64,000 nt of DNA from Symbiotaphrina buchneri (lineage: Eukaryota > Ascomycota > Symbiotaphrinales > Symbiotaphrinaceae), in the NCBI GenBank assembly GCA_001599915.1, contig BCIG01000024.1, forward strand, positions 248,001 to 312,000, read 5' to 3'. Of this stretch, positions 45,328 through 57,475 are shown piece by piece. The notes below the pieces were generated by a model. The model saw nothing but the letters and a program-made list of their open reading frames with translations. It had not been told where the DNA came from and ran no database searches. Position 1 is the first letter of the stretch. Each line of letters starts with the position of its first letter. A program made the position numbers and the translations under genes.

Positions 45328-46314
45328 ATGAGCAAATTTGGTGTGCTGGTCATGGGCCCCGCTGGGGCCGGCAAGGTAAGCAGGTCTAACCTCAGCGTCA
45401 TGTAATATACGAGCTGCTTACAACCCCGCACTCAGACGACGTTCTGCTCCGCCCTGATACAGCAGCTTCGAAATAACAAGCGGTCTTGTTTCTACATCAA
45501 CCTAGACCCTGCTGCTGAGGACTTTGCCTACGAGCCAGATGTCGATATCAAGGATCTTATCTCCCTCGAAGACGTCATGGAAGAGATGGGCCTAGGACCC
45601 AACGGTGGGCTGATCTACTGCTTTGAGTGAGCCAAAGATTCTCCATTGCTACGCCATGAGATGCGACTGACGCGCCGCATGGTTAGATTCCTACTAGAGA
45701 ACCTAGACTTTCTCACTGAACCACTGGATCCGCTCTCAGAGGAATATCTGATAATTATCGACATGCCTGGACAGATCGAACTGTACACTCATATACCGAT
45801 CCTGCCCACGCTTGTGAAGTACCTAACGCGGACCGGGGCACTGAATATAAACCTTTGCGCATGTTACCTACTCGAGTCTACGTTTGTTGTGGATAAAGCC
45901 AAATTCTTTGCGGGGACGTTATCGGCTATGAGCGCCATGATAATGCTGGAGATCCCGCATGTGAATGTGCTAAGCAAGATGGATCTGGTGAAGGGTACCA
46001 TATCGAAGAAGGAACTGAAGCGGTTCATCGATCCCGATGTGAGTATATTGGACGATGAACTAGAAGATGGCGAGGAAGCCACCACATCAGACGGCCTGAT
46101 GAGTGGAGGCTCGTTCAAGCGGCTGAACAGGGCAGTTGCACAGCTGATCGATGACTTCAGCATGGTTTCTTTCCTTCAGCTAGATGTTCAGAAGGAAGAT
46201 AGCGTGGGCGCCATCCTGAGCTACATAGACGACGCAGTACAGTTCCATGAGGCGCAGGAACCACGAGAACCGAACGACGAGAGGGCACTCGATTATGAAG
46301 ACGCAGATATGTGA
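45328..46314 (+). CDS. GPN3: GPN-loop GTPase 3
   Basis: Partner of GPN1 in RNA polymerase II assembly and nuclear import. Exons 45328-45375, 45436-45626 and 45687-46314 give 288 aa, normal for GPN3. Motifs: MSKFGVLVMGPAGAGKTTF with the P-loop split by intron 1, INLDPAAEDFAYEPDVDI, the GPN loop in GLGPNGGLIYCFE, DMPGQIELYTHIP (G3), LSKMDLV (G4), then FIDPD and an acidic Glu/Asp C-terminus (ERALDYEDADM). The FGVLVMGPAG opening distinguishes it from GPN2. GPN1 is at 34.5-35.9 kb, so two of the three GPN paralogues are in this window. Confidence 0.96.
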
Positions 46315-46662
46315 TGTATGGGTTTATATGTATGGCGTATGGATGGAAAAAGTGCGCTCTCGCATTGGTTTTTGCATAGCGGCGGCGTGAGGGTGGCAAT
46401 GGTGTCTCCAGGGTCTGTCCTCATTGGGGGCCACAAACATCGGTTTTCTTTCTTGAAGGTGTCATCTGGGCTCCATGTCGCGCGGATGGTGCGGTGCTTG
46501 CTGCAGTTGGCAGCTGCGCTTTGCACCCAGATGTATTTAAATGCAATTGAAGCGATGTCAAAATCATTCTGGACGAACGCCGGTCAAACCACGTCGAGAC
46601 TCCGTTGCTCCATCAGAGACACCCAGGAACCAGAAACGTCAGTAATAGTACAGACCCCATTG
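46315..46662. other. convergent 3' spacer
   Basis: Lies between the stops of GPN3 and the Apq12-like gene; no gene or repeat is seen. Confidence 0.4.
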
Positions 46663-47150
46663 CTACCACCTGGTAGCTGTTGTACGACTCTTCGGCGCAG
46701 GTGACGTTGCTTGATTCCACCTCTCCATTTCGTTTTGGAAGAATGCCGAAAGCTCCGAGAGCCAGCTCCAGATCGATGAGAGAACTACGTCCGGCCCCTG
46801 CTGCCAGGCGGCCAGGCAGAGCAACACCAACGCACACCAGAAGACCAACTTTGTGAGCAAGACCACCCAGGAAAGGACCGTCCGCCGCACCATATCAAGA
46901 AGCTTAAAGGATAGTATGAGGACCACGAGGAGGAGGGCCAAGCTGGAGAGATCGGGTTTGCTGGAGAAGAATGACTGCCCGACGTTGAGAATAGGCAGGG
47001 CGACATCTGTTATCGCCCGGCGCAAGGGCCAGAGGAAGGGGAGCACCTGACGGTGGTATAGCTGGATTCCTTCGTGGACGTAATCTGGTGGGCATGTAAG
47101 TGGCGATCTCGCGGGCCATAAAGCGTTGACATACCTTGTAATCCTGCCAT
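46663..47150 (-). CDS. APQ12: Apq12-like nuclear-envelope membrane protein
   Basis: Exons 47150-47135 (MAGLQ plus one base) and 47084-46663 give 145 aa. After DYVHEGIQLYHRQVLPFLWPL come two strong membrane segments, roughly LSSLALLLVVLILSFKLLD and VLLTKLVFWCALVLLCLAAW, with a MVRRTVLSW link. The tail is polar. This pattern fits Apq12, a small ER/nuclear-envelope protein tied to membrane homeostasis and nuclear-pore assembly; the assignment rests on layout and the RRxVxxWVxLxxKLxFW-like stretch, not on a search. The 16-nt first coding exon would be easy to miss. Convergent with GPN3. Confidence 0.75.
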
Positions 47151-47833
47151 GACGAGGCCAAACAGTAGGGGAATGATATCTCGCTCTGGCCCCGCGGCGG
47201 TCTGAGGATGAGTTATATGTAGTCGCTGTCCATAAGGCTGCTACCACTGGTCTGGCACAGTTACCTGAGGTTGCAAATCGCTCGGATACGGTACCTACTC
47301 CGCCGCCCGCGCCTTTCACTAGCCCACAGCTCGCTCTCCTTTGACGCAACTGGCGGCAGATTATAGCTTCATACTGTACCTATACTCTGGGGCGCGGTCC
47401 ACGCGGGATGCACGACGAACGGGAGGAAATTGCTAGAGGCAAACTAAAGATCCTTTTGTTGTAGTCACAGTCCGCTTCGCTCCGGCACAATGACTTACGG
47501 GTCGCTATGCGAGAGCGCGTACGATTAACGGCAGATGTGTGGACAATCTTCCGTCAAAGCTTTGTTACAAAGATGTACAGCTCGCAAGAAGATAAGGCCT
47601 TCCATAACCGCCAGAACAAAGTGCAAGTAACCTCATTGGGCTCATCCGCAGGATGCACGACTAGACCCCCGTTGATCCCCAACCCATATAACTCCATCGA
47701 CCTTCCCTCATGCTCGCTATGCAAATCGTGTATGATGCAGTGCTGAAGATCAAAAAACAAACGGTATAATAAGCAAGGCGGCGGACATGAGCTTGTCCGT
47801 CATGTGACTCGGACATCGGGCGGCGGAATGTGA
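47151..47833. other. intergenic
   Basis: Holds the promoter of the Apq12-like gene and 3' region of the MAPKKK. No gene or repeat is recognised. Confidence 0.4.
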
Positions 47834-50800
47834 CTAGAAACCGGTGGTCCTTCTCGAGTTGCTGCCATTGCTGGACGAAGTATCACTTGGTGTCGACGGT
47901 TCAATGGCTAGTTGATTCCTGATTGTCATGATCCAGTCGTGTTGTAACAGTTCTGCAGCTGTGCTACGTTTGGATGGGTCTCGTTCGAAACATTTCTTCA
48001 GGAAATCAATACCCACATCGCTCAACTGATCCCGAGAGGGGAGTTGGGGAGGGTTGCCAGATGCAATCTGGTACATGATGGCCCCTGTTCCATGTCAGCG
48101 GAACAAGAGAGGTACGCTTCTTCGGGGAGAGACTGAGACTCACATTCGTTATCCAGGCTACCCCATGGTCGTCGGCCTGTCGCCATTTCCAGGATAACGC
48201 ATCCAAGAGACCATATGTCAACTGCGCCATGTCTGCCATCCGTATGGCCTTTGATCACTTCAGGTGACATATACATAGGAGTACCGGTCATTGACTTCTG
48301 CTTTCCCTGCCTCGTAGACGTATTATCCCCAGCCAGTGTCTTCCCTTGTCTTGCAATAATTTTGGCAGCCCCAAAATCGACGAACTTAATCACCCCGTTG
48401 TGGTCAAGTAAGATATCTGTGCCAATTAGTGGAAATGACAGATACAAGAGACTGAAAGGGCCACCTACTCTCCGGCTTGATATCACGATGCACTATATTG
48501 CTCTCGTGCAGGTATGCTAACCCCTCGAGCATTTGCAAGGCATAAACCATTATTACAGTCTCGTCCTCGATTCGGCCATGCTCCAACAGCCCTGCGAGCG
48601 AACCGCCGGAGCAGTACTCCATGAAGATATAAACCTTGTCTCGATGTACTTCGATTCCATAATAGGAGACGATGTTAGGGTGATCTAAAACTTCTAGAAC
48701 TCCCATTTCATCCCGGATCTGCTGTGCAATTGCAGGAATAAGCTGCGGGTCTTGAAGCCTGATCTCTTTGACTGCCATGAGGTAGCCCGTCTCGATATTG
48801 ATGGCCGCATATACTGAGCCGAATGTTCCCCCACCAACATACTGACCTTGCTGCCATCGTAGAGTAACGTTTGTCGCGGAGGACGACAGGTAGGTCAGAG
48901 AGCGGTCCGCCTCGTTGAAGTCCTCTAATACTTTGCCCAGAGCCTGTCGCTCGGCCTCTTTTTGTTTTCTGGCCTCCTCCAGTTCTGCCAGTTGGCTCAG
49001 ACGCTGTTCCCTAACATATTGCGAGGACTCCTCATCGCTAGTCATTCGACTCACATCGAGCTTCTTGAACTGACCGGCAACTGCTTCGATTCGCTGCCTC
49101 TCGGCTTGAAGTGCGAGGATGGAGCGAGCTCCCATGATATCGAAATGGGAGATGAGGACTGACATGCATCCCGCTACCTTTGCCCTTAGCCTAGCATATT
49201 CTTCCTCACTTATAGACAGTATATTCTGGCCGCGTGTCATGACCATAGCAAATTCAAGCGCAACCACGGCCCATTTGAATGTCTTCCGGTCTGCGGCAGG
49301 ACAGTCGTCGCATATGAAACTTACCCAGTCCAATGCTAGGTGAGTGAGACGGAGATTGTTCATTGCTCGCCTGTTGTTGTCCATATACATCACAGATCGC
49401 TGTCCGAATTCAGTGGCGAATGCAAAACATGTTTGCACCAGTTCCTGGTTTTCCATGCCAGCTGTCTGCTTCCTAATGATCTCCACACTGTCCATAATCG
49501 TGTTGGACAGCTTATACGCAGTCCTTTTGATACGAGTAAGCTCCTGGTTGACCCTGGGAAGATTTGCTCTTTGCTCAATGAGGACATCCAACGGCATCCC
49601 GATAGTCTGCAGCAAAGCGAATCTAGCGCTGTGTAGCCGTTGCTGCGAACCATCAGCCACTAAGCGCAACCGTCCGCTTTTGACATCAACTAGAGGTTCT
49701 CTCATATCCAGATCCATCTTTCTTCCGTCCCAGTAGAGAGGTTCCTCCGGATGCAATATCAGTACGTACGGGTTAGACGGGTCCTCTTGTCCGTCCTCCG
49801 AATCGGAGCATGTGCCAAGAATTGACTGAATCGTCTTCGGCCGATCATATAACGAAGGGGAGGCAATGAAGAATACGCCGCTCTGTTCCGAGTTGCTGGT
49901 GTAAAGCAGAAAATGCCCCGACTCTATCAATGCATCATATAGATCCTGGAGCTGCTCGCGCTTGATGTTGATATTGAACTCGGTCGAATTCTCGAAGCGC
50001 TGAGTAAGAATCCGCGAAAATCTGAACAGTTTCCGTTGCCGGACACGGACAGAATCCAGACTCTGCTTGTAGCGTTTGTCCATATCCGCAGCAGATTCTT
50101 CCGGGCGCTTCTGAAGTTCTCTCTCGAAGTGTGCATTGAGTCTTGACAATGATTTTGAGGTCAAGGAACTACAACCACGTAAGTAAAGGCACCATACTCA
50201 GGGGAATCCAGCACCTACCTGAATTGTTCCGCCACTTCAACATCGCCCCCCTCCAGATATCGACCAATATCATTCGAGAACTCCCACTCCTGTTCCAAAA
50301 TTTCGGCTTCCTTGAACGTGTTTTTGTTGCCACTCAACTTCCAGTTCAACATTTTGAAGTAGAATTTCAGTGCGTCAATGACGACCTGATCGAAGTTCTC
50401 GTCTATACAAGGTGGAAGATCCCATCCAGGCTCAGGCCGAGAGATGATAGTGTACTCCTGCTTGGTCCTCACCGCCAGCCTCAGAAGAATCCGGAACTGA
50501 GATATCATTTGCTCAGCCATCATGGACCCTTGCTGTGAGGGGTCTCTAATCTTCTTAGAATAGGACAATCGCATGCGTATAACTTCTTCTATCAAGCGTG
50601 ATGGGAAATTGATAAGGGTAAGCAGTTCCTCGATATAAGGTGGCAGATGCCGGAGTGAAAAGGCTTCGGCGTTCTCTATGAGCGTGGCTTTCGCCTTTTT
50701 GATGACTTCGTTGACGCCAATCAACAAACTCCGATCACCTTGCAAAGATTTCAATCCGTCTTCTTTGAGTATCCTATCAAGGAAGGATGATTCGTCGGTG

Positions 50801-52101
50801 AGCCCACCCCCCTCGGACGGGCGGGCGCGTGGCTTCGCAAAATCAAGGGCATCATTACCGACCCAACCTTGCAATATAGCCAGCTCTGTGTTGATGAGCT
50901 CCGTGGTGTTATGCCATGATATTACGGCATCGCAGCTTTGTTGAAAAGGGTCGGACGCAGCACGCGGATTCGACGTTTCGAAAGCGAGTCTGGTTGGATA
51001 GAGGCTCTCGCACTTCTCAATCTTCTTGACAATGTCTTGCACCTGCTCCACCGGCGATTTACCCACCTCCTTTTCAGCCTTGATCTCAAAGTTGATGATG
51101 GATTCTATGTCGGCGGCAAGGCCAGCACGACCGTCGTCTATCAAACGTCGTTGAGCAGCTACTGTCCTCCCGCAAATCTTTGATCGCACGCCGATCCACA
51201 CCTCAGTCTTCAGAGTATCATCCTCCTTCTGCCCAGAGACTACATTCAATCTCTTTTTCTCCTGCTTCACCACATCACCTGTCAAGACGTTCGCGAGCAT
51301 CGAGTGCCATTCGAGCCGCTCTCTATTCTCAGGAATCTTCAGCTCCTCCAGAGAGGGCGTCATATCATTGTTGCCATAATACAGGAGCGTTTCTTGATCG
51401 TAGGCATCATTGTCGAAGGGAAGATCAGACGACGGAGAGCCGTCCTCGTCCTCTGAGTCTGTGCTGTACCCTAGGCTCGGCGTGTATGGCTCGTTATTGA
51501 AATACTCATCCCCCGGGTCCTGCCTCAGCCTCTGCACGTAGGCCTTCTCTTGTGCACGATACTGTGCGTTTGGATCACGTTTGGATCGTGTCGCAGACGA
51601 AGAACGTTGTCGACTGGGGTTGATGGATATATACTGCGGCGGCCGCCGAGCCGGAGCATATGTGTTGGAGGGCGTTCTCGCCGGCCCACTGGGTCTCTGT
51701 GGCCTAGCAGGATGAGTACCTACTGAGAGTTGCGGCTGGACCTCATAAGGGCCATTCAGACCTGCACCGCTCCCACGGCGAACTTGTCCGCCAGAACTCC
51801 ATGGCGAGAAGGTAGACAGCGCGGTCATTGGCGTGATGTCATCCAAGCTGTGGTTCTGAGGAAATCCAAGATGGACATCATGTTCATCATAGAACCCATC
51901 CTGCCCCGGATGGATCTGGCTAGAAGGAGAGTCGTCGGACGAGCCATATCCGCCTTCCGCTTCTGTTGGCGCGACGAGCCCGCGCTCCATGCTCCGCTGC
52001 TCGTCCGCGAAATCTCGCGTCTGTGGATCGCTCAAATGAGCCAGTCCATCGTCACCATTCTCCCGCGCTAGTTCTCGAGGAGGGTGCAGAGTCCCCTCCA
52101 T
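47834..52101 (-). CDS. SSK2: MAPKKK of the HOG pathway (Ssk2/Ssk22, SskB)
   Basis: MAP kinase kinase kinase that passes osmotic and oxidative stress signals from the Ssk1 response regulator to the Pbs2-Hog1 cascade (Wis4 in S. pombe, os-4 in Neurospora). Exons 52101-50219, 50168-48469, 48416-48144 and 48084-47834 give 1,368 aa, a normal size. A disordered Ser/Pro-rich N-terminus is followed by the long alpha-helical regulatory region (about residues 250-1050) and the C-terminal kinase: GGGTFGSV loop, MAVKEI Lys, HRDIKPEN, DFGAA, GTPMYMSPE, DIWSLGC and NEWAIMYQIA. Start chosen at MEGTLHPP; the upstream extension begins with a non-ATG codon. All four exons sum in frame and the splices restore conserved kinase motifs. 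Confidence 0.96.
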
Positions 52102-55100
52102 ATTGAGAAAAGGAAAGCACCTGTGCTCGGACGAAGGCAAAAGCGAAGATAGCTTGTGTACGAAGATGGACAAGTCATAATGTCGTGATGGGGATAGACC
52201 GCCCGCCGTACCCGCCCGAGTACGAAGTACCTGCGCCACACCTCCGCCAGTTCAAGGTGGCTAGTGTACAGGTGACGAAGTGTTCCATCCTCCGCAACTC
52301 TCGTTCCGGCTCGAACGGTACAGTACTGAGATCCAGAGATTACCTTAATCCGCCTCTCACATGAACGATCCGATGCCAGAAATATTAGCTACCTAGGTAT
52401 GCTGTTATGAGAAGAGTCACCTTGGCAGCACAATCCATAATAATATCATCATTACTTGAAGTCTGAGACAGCAGCACTCAACTAATAAGGCATACCTTAA
52501 GCGCAGTGTCGGTTAGCTACCTTATGTTTACAATGCGAAAGTTGAGAATTTCGATGGCCGACCCCGCATTGTGGCAAGGAGTTAACAGGTTTCGAACACT
52601 CTCGTAATCGACATGGACAAGTCGCTTTATCACAATGTCATTAATAATTAGAAGCCGGTAATTGAATGTTTACAGTTGGTCCGACTACATCGTACTGCTT
52701 ATTTGAAACCGAGCAATCCGTACCATGCCTGGTTCAAGGAGGTCGATGATCCGTGGTGATAAGAGGAGGCACGATTGGGAACAACAATCGTCGATTTTCC
52801 TTCTAGCAGTGCCACCGCTAGAAGTGCAGAAGAACACGAATGACTACGAAGATATTCTTCAACTTCGACTATTCCGCCCACGCACATACCTACCTGTATG
52901 CTTGAAGAACTTGAGCGAAGCCCAGGCTTCAATGCCGAATCAAGGTAGGACCGGAAGGCCTTTTCTTGGGCGCCCGGTGTAAGACCACCACAATCTGTGT
53001 GCTTGGGCGCAAGTCCTAGGGAAAAACGAGCAGCAGCAGCATGCTTAGGGTTATTTCCAGTAGGTCTAAGCATGTAAGGGCATTGATATTTTTTTTGTTG
53101 TCCCGTAAACCATCCTCTCGTTTATTATGCTCTTCCAAAGGGAAGGCGGATAACTGTACCTTGAGTAGCTCATATGTGCCATGTGCAAGTTCCACCGGGA
53201 TCTCGGCACGATGCCAGTCATTGAACATCTGGTTGGTATTATTACAGTACTGTACTACTACGAATGGTACTCTTGCACGCTCCGGCAGTCGTACTCCGCA
53301 TATCCGGCAAACATAAGGTATCAAACAGGTGGAGCGACAGGTTGCAAAATGTTCTTATCGTCGTCATTGGCAAAATATATTGGTAGGAGGCCTTCATGGC
53401 CCAATGAGAACCATTGTTGCTTATCAGTCCCCGGTAACGTAGGAGATTTCCGGGTCATTAGCGTTCGGCGCCAACTGCTTGGAAGGTTCTACTGTACCTG
53501 ATTGCTCCGAGATCCACTCCATTCTCCGAACACTGTTCTCGAAGCCGCAGGGGCGTGAGAGGACTGCAGCGAGCCCACAAGCTCCATGCTGCAACGTAAT
53601 AAAAGAAAGCCGGCCGGGCCCATATTTAACTCACACCACGCGTGGTGGCTGCTTGGAGAGTACTGTTCTCCATATGTTGTCTTCCTTTGCACCGACAGAC
53701 AATCCGGTCTCCCTGCAGGGCGCAAAAGAAGAATCCTTATCGCCGACCACACGTTGTCGAATGACGCTTGGCGTCTATTTTACGTTAGACTTCCCGAGAA
53801 GCGTCTGCAGAAAGCTGGGCCTTGCCGATTCGGGGCCGGACATGATGATAAGGGAGGTTTCACTCACCCTACCGTACACGGTGTACACTGTACATCGTTG
53901 AGAGTAACCATCGTGAGTTTGTTCTGGAACACTGCACAATTAAACCCTGGTCAAAAGACGAAATCGATGAAACCATTCATCGCTAATTGCCTATGATAAT
54001 AAAGATCACAGGTATTTGCACTTTATGGGGCAAGTAAGTGCCAGTAACACGGCCCCATATCTGTTTGATAAGGTAAGGTAGGTATGGTAGGGCATCTCGG
54101 CACGGAGCTGCACGGCAACCAGCAGCCAAGGCCAGCCAAGCCAAGCCAAGCTGTGAGGAAGTGCGTATGAATGAATATCTTGTAAGTCTGATTCATTATT
54201 AAGCTATCGTGAGCCAGGTTGTGAGCGCAGGTGGGGTCTACATACCTTATGTCTGTATGGCATAGGAGTAGAATCTGTATTCTTGCGGTTGATCCCATAT
54301 TATTGTTATCTGAGCCAACTCTATCATCGCCTGATCAAACAGATCAACACGAACGGATGCGTGTGCGCAGTAATAATGCGCATGGAAAAGGCCTAACCTT
54401 AAGTTTAGGTACACACGCACGCAGTTCCACACACTTTGCCTAATCCAGGGTGGACGTGCCGAGCGTTGTGGCTGCCCACCGTTTTTGAAGAGCGTGGCCA
54501 ATGGTTGCAAGGCGAGGACTCGAGATCTCCAGATAAGCTCACTTTGGAAGGTTTGCATTAGTCTTAGCTTTTAGGTTTCCGGCCAGGGACCGCGCCCTCC
54601 GCCAATCGGTGCACTCAACGGAGCCGATTACTTCTGCACGGAAGAGATAAGGGAATTAGGTGGCCGCTCTGCTCGTCTGACACATCCTCATTTTACCCCC
54701 TATGTAGGCTACTTCGTATATGATCATTATCACTAAATTGCACTTGGTACTCGTGCGACGAGTCCTAAAGTGACGGCTAAGGTAACTAATTTAAGTGACT
54801 GCTAGACGAGTACAGAGTGGGCAAGTACAGAGTGGGCACAGGGACCTTTGCCTTTCCCGTCATTACCTGCACGTACCTTACCGTTACTGCCCGCTACCCA
54901 CCCGCCGTCCTCCTCCGCCTACTTAACTGGTGAGAGGCGCACCTTTGCTTCCCTGTCAGCTTGCATCCCCCTGCTGTTACCTGCTTCACCCAGAGCCTCA
55001 GAGATCAGCGCGGGACGACCCAGCTCGTACGCACACATCGCAAACGGTCGACAGCCGTCAAAAAGTAATCCTTGCTTCGACGCACTTGGTCGAACGGTGC

Positions 55101-55111
55101 AATCACCCGCC
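52102..55111. other. 3-kb intergenic region upstream of the ammonium transporter
   Basis: The longest gene-free stretch outside the AT-rich block. Frames of up to about 140 codons (for example 53479-53901 +) lack family resemblance and overlap frames on other strands. Composition is normal, no terminal repeats seen. A CCAAG-type short repeat lies at about 54,128-54,152 and GGTA/TACC words at 54,070-54,090 and 54,860-54,885. Confidence 0.45.
54066..54732. promoter_or_regulatory. cluster of GATA-factor-type sites upstream of ammonium transporter
   Basis: Four HGATAR matches lie 380-1,050 bp before the transporter start: TGATAA at 54066-54071, AGATAA at 54531-54536, AGATAA at 54645-54650, and TGATAA on the minus strand at 54727-54732. 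AreA/NIT2-type GATA factors bind such sites and activate ammonium-permease genes when good nitrogen sources run out. Short sites like these also occur by chance, so the link is inference. Confidence 0.5.
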
Positions 55112-56821
55112 ATGTCGCAGATGTCGGATTCGGGCGTCGATCTGAGCGCTCTCAACTACACCATCCTTGTCCCTTACAATGGTACAACTGAGACTGGTGG
55201 TGATTCGCTCACCGAAAACCTGAACATCTTCTATGAGGTGGGTCACTCCTCTCTTGATTGCCTTTCCGCAATGTTCTGACAGACACAACTAGGCCGGTGA
55301 TATTGCTTGGATGATTACGGCCACTGCCCTTGTGCTACTCATGATTCCTGGCGTTGGGTGAGACCTTGACGGCAACACGTGAAATGCTCTCCACCCACTA
55401 ACGAACAGTATAGGTTCTTCTACTCCGGCCTCGCTCGTAGGAAGTCTGCCCTCTCACTCATCTGGCTGTCGATCATGGCAACGGCATTCATCTCCTTCCA
55501 GTGGTTCTTCTGGGGCTACTCGCTTTCTTTCTCTCACACTGCAGGCCCGTACATTGGCGATCTACGCAATTTTGGGTTCAAAGGCGTTCTTGGTGCTCCT
55601 TCGGTGGGAAGCACCCGCGTTCCTGATTTGATGTTCGCTGTCTACCAAGGAATGTTTGCTGCGATCACTGTGGCTCTGGCCGTGGGTGCTGTTGCTGAGA
55701 GAGGCCGCATGCTTCCGTGCATCGTGTTCATGTTTGTCTGGTCTACCATTGTCTACGATCCCATTGCATGCTGGACTTGGAACTCCTCTGGTTGGGTCTT
55801 CAAAATGGGGGGCCTTGACTTTGCAGGAGGCACCCCCGTCCACATCTCTTCAGGATGCGCTGCGCTTGCGTATTCTATCATGTTAGGAAAGAGACGCGGC
55901 CATGGCACCCATGAACTGAACTACAGGCCTCACAACGTGACGCACGTCGTCATCGGCACTGTCTTCCTGTGGGTGGGGTGGTTTGGCTTCAATGCTGGTT
56001 CTGCCTTGAGCGCCAATCTGCGTGCTGTCATGGCCGCTGTGGTCACTAACCTTGCGGCGTCCGTTGCTGGCGTCACTTGGTGTGTCCTCGATTACAGGTT
56101 GGAGAAGAAGTGGTCGACTGTCGGGTTTTGTTCTGGCGTTGTGGCTGGACTCGTGGCCATTACTCCGGCTTCTGGCTTCGTGCCTGCTTGGTCTGCCGTC
56201 ATCTTCGGAATTGTCGGTGGAGCTGCTTGCAATTATGCCACAAAACTCAAGTATCTTATTGGAGTCGACGATGCCTTGGATATCTTCGCTGAACACGCCG
56301 TTGGAGGCTTGGTCGGCAATATCTTGACTGCATTCTTCGCTGCAGATTATATTGCGCATCTCGATGGGTGAGTGCTCTTATCTGCGCGGCTTAGAATATT
56401 CTAACAGCCTACAGTTTCTCAGAAATCCCCGGCGGTTGGTTGAACCACAATTGGATACAGCTTGGTTACCAACTCGCCGATTCCATTTCCGGTGGTGCTT
56501 ACTCTTTCGTCATGACCTGCCTCATTCTTTTCCTGATCAATCTGGTCCCTGGTCTTCACTTACGTGCAAGCGAGGAGGCCGAAATCCTCGGTATTGATGA
56601 TGCGGAAATTGGAGAGTTCGCGGTAAGGCAACCCCGCACATAACAATTGGCAAACATGCTAATGATCACAGTACGATTATGTCGAGCTTACGCGGGAAGT
56701 CGTAACCGACACTGCCGAGACTGGCTCCAAGTATTCCGGCGATAGGGGCTCACCGGTCGAACCACACGAGAAGCATTTCACTCCGGCAGCTCAGGATCCG
56801 GAAGCGATTCAGTCCCAGTAG
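55112..56821 (+). CDS. ammonium transporter (AMT/MEP family)
   Basis: Plasma-membrane ammonium permease. Exons 55112-55237, 55293-55357, 55414-56367, 56415-56622 and 56672-56821 give 500 aa. Family marks: AGDIAWMITATALVLLMIPG and GFFYSGLARRKSALS (first helices), FQWFFWGYSL, FAVYQGMFAAIT, DPIACWTWN, the first pore His region DFAGGTPVHISSG, WFGFNAGSAL, and the second pore His region DIFAEHAVGGLVGN. About eleven membrane helices are expected. The C-terminal cytoplasmic tail carries the regulatory-type LGIDDAEIGEFAYDYVEL, then a polar end. Both pore histidines are present, so the protein is predicted functional. Start chosen at MSQMSDSGVDLSALNYT. Several GATA-type sites lie upstream. Confidence 0.97.
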
Positions 56822-57475
56822 ACGCGTCCCCAGATCTCTTGGAGTGGGCTTAGGCCTACGCATTATTTCGTCAATTAGTCGACGCATTCTTGCACAAATT
56901 TGGTCCTCGATTTTGACAAAACTGTCGCCACCTTTGGTAGTAGCGGCACAGCCGCCATGAGAGTTTAGTAGCTCAGTCGCAAATCTACAAAGTTGACATT
57001 TGGATTCATTGTGCCATCCCGCTCATTCTGAACCTGCTGCAACTCCAGCTGATGTGCTGTACCACCTTGCCTAAGGTAGCATTAAAACACGTCCCAGAAG
57101 TCAATCCAAGACGCTTGAATATGCAGCTCGCCCTCATTCGACGGTTGTGTAGGCCAGCCCTCTCAATGTGGCGAGCGTATTGCATGGAAGGAATACTTCG
57201 TACCTTACTCCGTAAAGTCCTTGCAAATGGAGCAGTGTTATCATCACGTGACGTGCCGATCGCCAAGGGAGCTCTAGCTTCTCACTCCATGCTCACCGTA
57301 CCGTACTTTGCTCCTGGCGCCGTTCTGTACAGGCATTGTCGATTATCAGCAGCAGATGTTGGCGAGCCATAGAACAGTCGAAGTTGACTGGCAGTGCACC
57401 CTACTTGGCGAATATCGCCCCTAACCTTTGGAAGGCAGTGAGGCTTGGCGTTCTCTGGAGTCTCAAAGCGCGGCC
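56822..57475. other. intergenic
   Basis: 3' region of the transporter and promoter of the Cus2-like gene; no gene recognised. Confidence 0.4.

Noticed and set aside
53479-53996. Overlapping 130-140-codon frames as genes
   Set aside because: Two overlapping plus-strand frames and one minus-strand frame compete, none with familiar motifs or consistent codon character.
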